From: Bacteroidales bacterium | GTDB taxonomy: Bacteria > Bacteroidota > Bacteroidia > Bacteroidales > UBA7960 | Direction: 5' to 3' | Length of the DNA: 10,628 nt | Assembly: GCA_003557965.1 (NCBI GenBank) | Contig: PWND01000303.1 | Coordinates: forward strand, 1-10,628 | In this document: piece by piece, positions 1 through 5,734 of the stretch | Layout: every line of letters begins with the position of its first letter | Position numbering within the stretch: position 1 is the first letter of the stretch | Position numbers and translations under genes: made by a program | Notes under the pieces: generated by a model | Databases searched by the model: none | Told to the model about the DNA's origin: nothing | What the model saw: the letters and a program-made list of their open reading frames with translations, nothing else

Positions 1-104
1 AAATTTTTCAAACAGCTTCGTATCGCTAATGCTCGTTACCGGTAAAACTCCGAAGGCCAATTGTATTCATCAATCTTCAAATTTTTAATGCTATAGCTTT
101 TTAG
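1..104. other. Non-coding flank downstream of rnz, possible dispersed-repeat fragment
   Basis: I find no supportable gene here. Read on the minus strand, bases 1-62 are open in one frame for about 20 codons (…SISDTKLFEKF) with no start codon and no recognisable domain. A short inverted pair, CTTCG near 15-19 and CGAAG near 51-55, could form a weak stem. The composition is less AT-rich than the neighbouring spacer. The segment resembles the edge of a repeated intergenic element more than a gene end, but one copy cannot prove that. Confidence 0.25.
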
Positions 105-208
105 CTAATAAATCAATTTTCCAATTAACCAGTTAACAATTTTCCCAATCAACCAATCCACCAATTAACCAATTAACCAATTTGCTCATTAACACATTTC
201 CACATTAA
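105..208. repeat. Degenerate 8-bp tandem repeat, consensus CCAATTAA (TTAATTGG on the minus strand)
   Basis: About 13 consecutive octamers stay in one register with no insertions or deletions. Three units (121-128, 161-168, 169-176) are exactly CCAATTAA. Others differ by one to a few bases, for example CCAGTTAA at 129-136, CCAATCAA at 145-152, CCAATTTG at 177-184 and CACATTAA at 201-208. The edges decay (CTAATAAA at 105-112, TCAATTTT at 113-120). The array lies about 95 bases downstream of the rnz stop and encodes nothing convincing. The strict 8-base phase across many substitutions suggests an old microsatellite-like array or a selected spacing of binding sites. Confidence 0.8.
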
Positions 209-302
209 TTTATGCGTTTTGCCTTGCCCACCCGCAACGTTTATTCCGGCATTGGTGGTTTGATAAGAAACTTTCCTCCACTTTCGGGAAATTTCGAGGC
301 AT
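209..302. other. Intergenic spacer immediately downstream of rnz
   Basis: This would be the 3' trailer of the rnz transcript. A weak stem can be drawn between CCTC near 276-279 and GAGG near 296-299, but it is not followed on the minus strand by a clear U-run. I do not call a terminator. The plus-strand open frame starting at 212 runs into rnz antisense and has no protein-like features. Confidence 0.4.
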
Positions 303-1217
303 TTAGATATCAATTGTTATTCCCTCTTTTGCAAGAATTGTATTTTGGAAAAAGCTTTTCGCTTCATTCAAAAACTCATTTATATCATCATATCGAGCTG
401 AATAATGTCCAATTAACAACTGTCCGGCATTAGCCTTTTTGGCAACTTTTGCTGCTTCCATTGCAGTTGCATGGGTTTTTTCTTTAGCAATATTGGCTTT
501 ATCCTGTAAAAATGTCGCTTCGTGATATAACAAATCAACATTTTTTACCTGGTTTATAAAGCTTTCCGTGTAAAGTGTGTCGGAACAAAAAGCATAACTC
601 CTGGGTTTGGGTGGTTCTTTAGTAATTTCCGAATTTGGAATAAGCGTACCATCATCACATAGAAAATCAGCTCCCTTTTTGATATCCGCAATTTTATCTA
701 TTCCAATTTTGTATTTATCAATACATGCTTTTATTATGTTTCTCTCTTTAGTTTTTTCTTTAATCAAAAAACCAAAACATGGTATGCTGTGCTCCATCTT
801 TATAGCCTCAACTTCAACAGAGTTGTTTTCAAACAGTTTTTGCCCGCCATAATTAACTTCATGGAATATTATATTAAACCGGGTTTTAACGTTAGCAATT
901 TCATGTTGTATGTCAATTACTTCCTTAAGCCCTTTTGGAGAGTAAACGTGTAAATCTTTTGTTCTTCCCAGTAAATGATAAGAAAATATTAAACCCGGCA
1001 ACCCCAGGTAGTGGTCGCCATGCAGATGGCTAATAAAAATATGGTTTATTTTCATCAAAGGAAGTTTCATTTTCCTTATTTGCATTTGTGTTCCCTCTGC
1101 ACAATCAAGCAGAAAATGGTTATTTCCTGCTTGCAACCACTGCGATGATGTGTGGCTGGTAGATGTTGGTGTTGCAGCAGTACATCCTAATATTGTAAGT
1201 CTAAAACTCTCAGACAT
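303..1217 (-). CDS. rnz: Ribonuclease Z (tRNA 3'-endonuclease, metallo-beta-lactamase fold)
   Basis: RNase Z is a cytoplasmic zinc endonuclease that removes 3' trailers from tRNA precursors. The 304-residue protein has the usual length of the short bacterial form. Metal ligands are visible in order: HLHGDH at 64-69, His143 in MEHS, Asp213 in FCSDT, and His271 in GHYSARY. His249 (KTHAT) and the DCAEGTQ stretch at 38-44 are also family features. The insert at about 150-205 corresponds to the flexible arm that grips tRNA. The ATG at 1217 directly follows the iadA TAA with no base between, so translation is probably coupled. An AAGGAAG inside the end of iadA may help initiation. It is a housekeeping gene carried at the end of the cyanophycin-type operon. 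All key residues are present and the identification is firm. Confidence 0.95.
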   Translation of the reverse strand: MSESFRLTILGCTAATPTSTSHTSSQWLQAGNNHFLLDCAEGTQMQIRKMKLPLMKINHIFISHLHGDHYLGLPGLIFSYHLLGRTKDLHVYSPKGLKEVIDIQHEIANVKTRFNIIFHEVNYGGQKLFENNSVEVEAIKMEHSIPCFGFLIKEKTKERNIIKACIDKYKIGIDKIADIKKGADFLCDDGTLIPNSEITKEPPKPRSYAFCSDTLYTESFINQVKNVDLLYHEATFLQDKANIAKEKTHATAMEAAKVAKKANAGQLLIGHYSARYDDINEFLNEAKSFFQNTILAKEGITIDI

Positions 1218-2375
1218 TTACTCGTAACTTCCTTTTTTAAGCATTTCACCATCTTTTACCATTAATTGCCCCATAGCAACCAAAAATAAAACATTGAAAT
1301 CCTTGTCTATCAATACTACATCTGCATCCATTCCTTCAGCAATAAAACCTTTTTTATTAAGTTTTAAAATATTTGCAACACTTGATGTATTAACTTTTAT
1401 GGCAGTTTCTAATGGAATTTTTTCTACATTAACTGCATCTGCAAGTTCTGTAATTATAGATTTGGGATATCCCATTTCAAGTTTAACCAAATTGCCTTTA
1501 TCATCGAAATCCGGTAAAGAACCGCAACCATCGCTCGTCATTGTAATGTGTTCAACAGGCACTCCGGCTTCAAGTAATTCTTTAATTGCTTTGGAAGGCT
1601 TTATTTCGTATTCAGGGAAGTATGGATAAGAGCTTGACGTTAAATCTACATATCCTTTTTTCCCGTATTCTTTAGAGTCCTCAAATATATAGTCATTTCT
1701 ATTGCAATGTGTGGGTATAAACTGAGTAAGTTTAAGTTCACTAATTTCGACAGCTTCATAGAGAGGTTTGAATGGGTTTTTGGCATCACCCATGTGAATG
1801 TTAACAATACCTGCTTTGCCTCCAAGCATGCCACCAACACGTGCATGTTCAGTTAGTTTTACCAGTTCGTGTATTGTTGGAAATGATGACCGATGATCAG
1901 ATAAAGCTATTTCGCCCACTCCAATAACTTCTTCAATTAATGCTATATCTTTACCAACATCACCCAGAATGGTTGGTGTAGGAATTTGATAAGCCCCGGT
2001 GTAAATCCATGCACTAACGCCTTCCTGCCTGAGGCCTTTAGCTTTCATCAATACAGAATCTACTGTCCTTGTCATTCCATCTGTTCCAAGGCAACCCACA
2101 ACACTGGTTACACCAGCTTCAAGCATTTTGCTAAGTTGCATTTCCGGTGTTCTTGATGCAGGGCCACCTTCTCCGCCAGCACCGGCTATATGGACATGTG
2201 CATCAATTAATCCGGGAATAAGATTCTTACCATTTGCATCTATTACTTCTGCATCCCAATTAGCAGGGATGTCAATATTATCACTAATTTTTACTATTTT
2301 TTCCCCTGCAATCAGCATATCTTTCTTCCCTAAATAATCAGGGCTGTATAATTCGCAATTTTTTATTATTATCAT
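1218..2375 (-). CDS. iadA: Isoaspartyl dipeptidase (beta-aspartyl peptidase, amidohydrolase family, M38)
   Basis: This enzyme hydrolyses dipeptides with a beta-linked N-terminal aspartate, such as the beta-Asp-Arg released from cyanophycin. The 385 residues match Escherichia coli IadA (390) along the whole length. Metal ligands seen are HVH at 60-62, His194 (IHMGD), His223 (PTHCNRN) and Asp282 (TSDG). Glu69 in GEGGP matches the substrate-contact region. At the bridging position, where E. coli has a carboxylated Lys162, this protein reads VGEIALSDHRS, so Glu155 is the likely bridge. This points to the glutamate-bridged subtype rather than a dead enzyme. No signal peptide is seen, so it is cytoplasmic. 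It starts 33 bases after the cphA-like gene and ends flush with rnz, consistent with one operon and with a role in finishing degradation of the polymer. Confidence 0.93.
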   Translation of the reverse strand: MIIIKNCELYSPDYLGKKDMLIAGEKIVKISDNIDIPANWDAEVIDANGKNLIPGLIDAHVHIAGAGGEGGPASRTPEMQLSKMLEAGVTSVVGCLGTDGMTRTVDSVLMKAKGLRQEGVSAWIYTGAYQIPTPTILGDVGKDIALIEEVIGVGEIALSDHRSSFPTIHELVKLTEHARVGGMLGGKAGIVNIHMGDAKNPFKPLYEAVEISELKLTQFIPTHCNRNDYIFEDSKEYGKKGYVDLTSSSYPYFPEYEIKPSKAIKELLEAGVPVEHITMTSDGCGSLPDFDDKGNLVKLEMGYPKSIITELADAVNVEKIPLETAIKVNTSSVANILKLNKKGFIAEGMDADVVLIDKDFNVLFLVAMGQLMVKDGEMLKKGSYE

Positions 2376-2408
2376 ATTTTTCTTTATTAAAAGGTTGTAA
2401 ATAATCTT

Positions 2409-4304
2409 TTATTCGTACTTATCAATAAATTCGGGAATGATTTTTTCCAACAAAGCAGATAAAATTTCCTGTTTTTGTTCATCAGTAGTATATTCATGAG
2501 TTTCAATTACGGCATTATTTTGCTCTACATCAATTTTATCCGGCAAAATTCTTATAATCTTACCACCGGCCAGCAGCATTCCTACCATAGTTTCTTCAGC
2601 CCAGTTGGCATCTTCTAAAATTACTAAATCAGTCCCTTCATGGAAAAACCCATAATCGTAAATATTTTCTTTATCATGATTAAACACCGCAAAGCCCACC
2701 TCAGGATGGCGCAGAATTATTTTTATATTTTTTTCATGGTTTTCATTATTGAAAAAATACTCGACATCGAAAAATATTCCTTCATTAGTTAGCGTCCCGA
2801 TAAACAATTCCGGCTTAATGCTTTTTACTTTTTCATTAATTTTTTCTGCCAAACTTTGTGTAATATTATTACCTGTAATAATAGGTATTCTTGCCTTGTA
2901 AGGTTTTTCAAAGTGTGATAAAATAATTTGTCCCGGCACATCAATAGACTCACCAATAGAAGGGGCTAAGTGCATAAAAACTCCGGGCCCTGCATTTATT
3001 TCAATAATTCCAAAGTTGCTTTCCGTCCATGGTTTTGCAATATCTTCTGCGAGGACATCTATTCCCATACATTTCACCTTAAAAAATTTCGCAATAGACT
3101 CAACCATTTGTATATTTTTTGGATGTATTTTGTCAGTAACATTAATTGAAACCCCACCGGCTGAAATATTGGCAATTCTTCTAAGGTATATTCTTTCACC
3201 TTCTTTCGGTACAGAATTTATCGTTAAGTGCTGTAAAGCCAGGTAGTCAATCAGTTCTTTATCAATAATTATTTTACACAATGGCGAGCGTGCATTATCG
3301 AGCCTGACCTCCTTGTCATTTTCAACTTCTATAAGTTTTTCAATTGTATCGCTTCCGTTTCCTTCCACATAAGCAGGAATTCTTTGAAGTGCTGCAGTAA
3401 ACTTACCATCAACAGTAAGCAAGCGGTGGTCAGTTCCATATATTTGCTGCTGTACTATAGCACCATCAAAATTTATCCCATGTATTTTTGCGTAATCAAG
3501 AATATTATTAAAAGCTACTTTAACTTCTGCATCACTTTCTATTTCAGTAGTAACACCTTCGCCCTTATGGCCGGCAACAGGTTTAACAACAACAGGGTAG
3601 CCCAGTTCTTTAGCTTCCTGCAGGGCTTCTTCTTCGGTATAGCAGTTTCTGCCAATTGGTGTAGGAAATCCACACATAATCAAAAAGTCTGCAACCATAT
3701 CTTTATACATGGTAAACTCCGTGTCTTTAATTCCATCAGTGTGAAAAGTTGTAGAACGCCCTCTTAATTGTTTCTTCCCATAACCCCACTGAAACTGGTT
3801 TTCCTCATTTAAGAAAAACACCGGTATATTTCTTTTTAACCCGGCTTCAAATAATGAGTATAGGGTAGGGCCTCCAAGTATTGAGCTGTTAAACTCATCC
3901 TGCAGGCCTATATATTTTTCTTTAAAGTTAAATTCAGCATCTTTCTTCTCATTCATTGCCTTAAACCATTCAGAAATCAATACCACCGCATCTTCAGCAG
4001 TATACTCATCAAAAAACTCAACAGCAACAACATATTCCTCGCCATCTTCAGAAATGGAAAAATTCTTTATAGATAAGTTGATTTCCATCTTTAAAATTTC
4101 AATCAATGTATCTACGAATAAATCAATAACCACTGCATGGCCTTTTTCAGCTAACTGGGGAAATTCATCATAAACAAACTGCTTGTAATAATCAGCTTCA
4201 GGGCCATCCGGCTCCATAAATAAATTAAAAACTAATGAGCGACAGTTTAAGTAGTGGTTTGGCCCGTAATAAATATAAAACTTGCTAACATCAAAATCTT
4301 GCAT
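2409..4304 (-). CDS. Cyanophycin synthetase-like ATP-grasp ligase, CphA2-like (reduced C-terminal Mur-ligase domain)
   Basis: The 631-residue protein aligns with cyanophycin synthetase in order. The N domain (about 1-190) carries YGPNHY near 13-18 and an ILGGPT motif at 142-147. The ATP-grasp domain (about 195-465) has VVVKP with Lys241, GHKGEG, YGTDHR at 289-294, RIPAYVEGNG, ANISAGG and IEINAGPG with Glu435 and Asn437. The C-terminal part (about 472-595) is a shrunken Mur-ligase relic: where CphA1 has GTNGKTT, this reads GNNITQS at 478-484, without the P-loop lysine. The N-domain zinc-hydrolase motif HxxEH of CphA1 is HAVVI at 56-60. Full CphA1 is about 870-900 residues. The pattern fits CphA2, which polymerises beta-Asp-Arg dipeptides with one ATP-grasp site. 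The exact substrate is inferred. The gene sits between cphB (255-base gap) and iadA (33-base gap). It is not a frameshift product: the reduced domain is readable to its natural end. Confidence 0.85.
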   Translation of the reverse strand: MQDFDVSKFYIYYGPNHYLNCRSLVFNLFMEPDGPEADYYKQFVYDEFPQLAEKGHAVVIDLFVDTLIEILKMEINLSIKNFSISEDGEEYVVAVEFFDEYTAEDAVVLISEWFKAMNEKKDAEFNFKEKYIGLQDEFNSSILGGPTLYSLFEAGLKRNIPVFFLNEENQFQWGYGKKQLRGRSTTFHTDGIKDTEFTMYKDMVADFLIMCGFPTPIGRNCYTEEEALQEAKELGYPVVVKPVAGHKGEGVTTEIESDAEVKVAFNNILDYAKIHGINFDGAIVQQQIYGTDHRLLTVDGKFTAALQRIPAYVEGNGSDTIEKLIEVENDKEVRLDNARSPLCKIIIDKELIDYLALQHLTINSVPKEGERIYLRRIANISAGGVSINVTDKIHPKNIQMVESIAKFFKVKCMGIDVLAEDIAKPWTESNFGIIEINAGPGVFMHLAPSIGESIDVPGQIILSHFEKPYKARIPIITGNNITQSLAEKINEKVKSIKPELFIGTLTNEGIFFDVEYFFNNENHEKNIKIILRHPEVGFAVFNHDKENIYDYGFFHEGTDLVILEDANWAEETMVGMLLAGGKIIRILPDKIDVEQNNAVIETHEYTTDEQKQEILSALLEKIIPEFIDKYE

Positions 4305-4385
4305 GGCTTATAAGGTTTTGGTTATTAATTATTTTAAATTCGATAACACTATAATGTGGTTATAGCAAATAAATAAAACATGGTG

Positions 4386-4393
4386 TAAATATA
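4386..4393 (-). promoter_or_regulatory. Possible Bacteroidota -7 element upstream of the cphA-like gene
   Basis: On the minus strand this reads TATATTTA, one base off the Bacteroidota -7 consensus TAnnTTTG. It lies about 80 bases before the start codon. No TTTG at the expected 19-21-base spacing is present, so this is only a candidate for transcription independent of cphB. Confidence 0.2.
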
Positions 4394-4474
4394 CAAAAGA
4401 AGCATAAAACAATAATGCCAAATAAATATATTTTGAATAAAAACTTATAACTATGGAAAGTATAAATAAGCAGT

Positions 4475-4504
4475 GGCTATTTATTCGGATTTTGATAAAT
4501 AGCT
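4475..4504 (-). terminator. Hairpin between cphB and the cphA-like gene (possible weak terminator or processing stem)
   Basis: A perfect 9-bp inverted repeat pairs GCTATTTAT (4476-4484) with ATAAATAGC (4495-4503). It can be extended by G-T pairs at both ends and has a loop of about 10 bases. It begins about 57 bases past the cphB stop. The RNA after it (minus strand) is AU-rich but lacks a clean U-run, and the stem is AU-rich. Intrinsic termination would be weak. Partial termination or an RNA stability element is equally possible. Confidence 0.35.
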
Positions 4505-4559
4505 GTTAAATAGAAAAATATTATGTAATGATAAAGGATATTAAGGCTATTTAGAAATA

Positions 4560-5423
4560 TTAATTTCTCAAATTTAAAATTTCATTTGCAGACTTAATAT
4601 TTTGTCCTTTGTTTCCAACAACTTTCCACTGGTTTATATCGAATATTGTTCCATGTTGAAGAAATCCGGCTTTAATACCGTCAATACTAATAGGCTGGCC
4701 TGGTATAATATCTTCAATATTAGAATAGTAGATTTCAGAAGTATTAACTACAGTAACTATTCCCGTTCCAACAACTTCAAAAATGTTTTGAGGGTTTATC
4801 AAAATTGCAGTATTTTCACCTATCCCAATTCCTTTGTCTGACATTTTTGAGCATAAAAACTGTGTCATTCTCCCAATTCTGCCCCTGGCAACAAAGTGAG
4901 TATCAATTGTAACATTTTCAATAAAACCAAATCCCCTGCTAAAATCAACAGTGCCTTTAATCAGCCCGTCATCATCGCCATCATAAGTCATAGGGTCGGC
5001 AGCAGCGGCAGCTCCTGCAGATGTACCTGCTATTGTAACGCCTTTTTTAAAAAAAAGACTTCTTATTTTATTCAACAGGGCGGATTCTTTTAGTGCCTGC
5101 ACCAATCTAACCTGGTCGCCACCGGTAAAAAATATCATATCAGCTTTCTCTATTCCCTCAAGATACTTTGGTTCGTCAGCTTCAGCCTTATTCCTAATGT
5201 CAAAAACTTCTGTATTTGCCACTCCAAGGCTTTTAAATGCGTCCTGGTAGTCTTTACCACATTCAACAGGGTAGGAGGTTGCAGATGGAATAACGACTAC
5301 ATGTTTAGCATTATTGATATTTACTACACTTTTTAATACAATTTTTTTCTCTTTTCTGTCTTCAGCACCACCGATAAGTGCTAAAAACCCCTTTTTATCT
5401 GTATTTTTACTAAAGATATTCAT
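4560..5423 (-). CDS. cphB: Cyanophycinase (S51 serine exopeptidase), intracellular
   Basis: Cyanophycinase releases beta-Asp-Arg dipeptides from the C-terminal end of cyanophycin. The 287-residue protein shows the family landmarks: IGGAED at 17-22, FTGGDQ at 99-104, the nucleophile elbow GTSAGA with Ser135, DTHFVARGRIGRM at 174-186 (the usual DxHF…R…R block), and GIGENTA near 200-206. The N-terminus has no signal peptide, so it should act in the cytoplasm on stored granules rather than as a secreted scavenging enzyme. It is the first gene of the cphB / cphA-like / iadA / rnz series, and IadA would take its product. A 255-base gap with a hairpin separates it from the synthetase-like gene, so the two may be expressed at different levels. 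The ATG at 5423 is the natural start, leading straight into the Rossmann-like core. Identification is firm; actual polymer composition is inferred. Confidence 0.92.
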   Translation of the reverse strand: MNIFSKNTDKKGFLALIGGAEDRKEKKIVLKSVVNINNAKHVVVIPSATSYPVECGKDYQDAFKSLGVANTEVFDIRNKAEADEPKYLEGIEKADMIFFTGGDQVRLVQALKESALLNKIRSLFFKKGVTIAGTSAGAAAAADPMTYDGDDDGLIKGTVDFSRGFGFIENVTIDTHFVARGRIGRMTQFLCSKMSDKGIGIGENTAILINPQNIFEVVGTGIVTVVNTSEIYYSNIEDIIPGQPISIDGIKAGFLQHGTIFDINQWKVVGNKGQNIKSANEILNLRN

Positions 5424-5513
5424 GCTTATATATTTGATTTAAAATATATTAAATATAAAAATCACTTTATATTGATTATTTATGCTCTATATATTGTTTT
5501 GGATGTTTTTCTT

Positions 5514-5527
5514 TTACAATATTGTAA
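5514..5527. promoter_or_regulatory. Perfect 14-bp palindrome TTACAATATTGTAA, possible operator
   Basis: The two 7-base halves are exact reverse complements. The site lies about 90 bases before the cphB start codon and just downstream of an exact TAnnTTTG match on the minus strand (TATTTTTG at 5561-5554). That position would suit repression of cphB. AATATTG-type strings are frequent in this AT-rich window, so chance cannot be excluded. Confidence 0.35.
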
Positions 5528-5553
5528 TAAATATTTATCTATACATTAACATG

Positions 5554-5561
5554 CAAAAATA
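5554..5561 (-). promoter_or_regulatory. Candidate -7 element (TATTTTTG) upstream of cphB
   Basis: This is an exact match to the Bacteroidota -7 consensus TAnnTTTG on the coding strand. No TTTG is found 19-21 bases upstream, so support rests on the -7 match and its place before cphB. It would give a leader of about 120 bases that contains the 5514-5527 palindrome. Confidence 0.3.
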
Positions 5562-5610
5562 AATGTTTTTTTAAATCTAAATTTACGTAAAACCATGCTT
5601 TTAATTTGAC

Positions 5611-5619
5611 TTTTCCACA
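5611..5619 (+). promoter_or_regulatory. DnaA-box-like nonamer TTTTCCACA
   Basis: One mismatch from the consensus DnaA box TTATCCACA. It is followed directly by a GTTGTTAATA stretch and sits in a very AT-rich gap. A second, weaker match (TTATCTATA, two mismatches) is at 5535-5543. One good box is not enough to call an origin. Confidence 0.25.
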
Positions 5620-5706
5620 ACCTGTTGTTAATAAAAACTTTCAAAATATAAAAACAAAAACAGTTTTATACCAACCTAAAGACTTGCTTATGAGTATGTT
5701 GCATGC

Positions 5707-5720
5707 TTGCAATATTGTAA
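5707..5720. promoter_or_regulatory. Second copy of the palindrome (TTGCAATATTGTAA)
   Basis: Differs from the 5514-5527 palindrome at one position and lies just past the rseP stop. A further partial copy (TTACAATAT) is at 5749-5757 inside the end of rseP. Paired sites about 190 bases apart could support looping by a regulator, but this is inference. Confidence 0.25.
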
Positions 5721-5734
5721 AACATTTTAAGCTA

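Larger units (their letters stand above)
5424..5734. other. 311-base AT-rich intergenic region between rseP and cphB
   Basis: No gene is supportable in any frame. The region holds the presumed cphB promoter, a perfect palindrome at 5514-5527 with a near copy at 5707-5720, a DnaA-box-like TTTTCCACA at 5611-5619, and a small stem around 5696-5715 without a U-run. The cphB leader would be long if transcription starts near 5545. It also marks the boundary between the M23-dxr-rseP cluster and the cyanophycin-type cluster. Confidence 0.6.

Noticed and set aside
105..208. CRISPR array
   Set aside because: The units are contiguous 8-mers without spacers, and no cas gene is nearby.
212..433. 73-residue plus-strand open frame entering rnz antisense
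   Set aside because: Half of it is the reverse of the rnz coding sequence, and it has no family features.
3384..3767. 127-residue plus-strand open frame inside the cphA-like gene
   Set aside because: It is antisense to the conserved ATP-grasp region, so its openness is explained by the real gene's codon use.
2409..4304. Frameshifted remnant of a full-length cphA1
   Set aside because: The C-terminal region is a continuous, shortened Mur-ligase-like domain ending 33 bases before iadA; no leftover Mur-ligase sequence appears in other frames.
5696..5715. Small stem after rseP as an intrinsic terminator
   Set aside because: It has a 4-base loop and 8 pairs including a wobble, with no U-run following on the minus strand.
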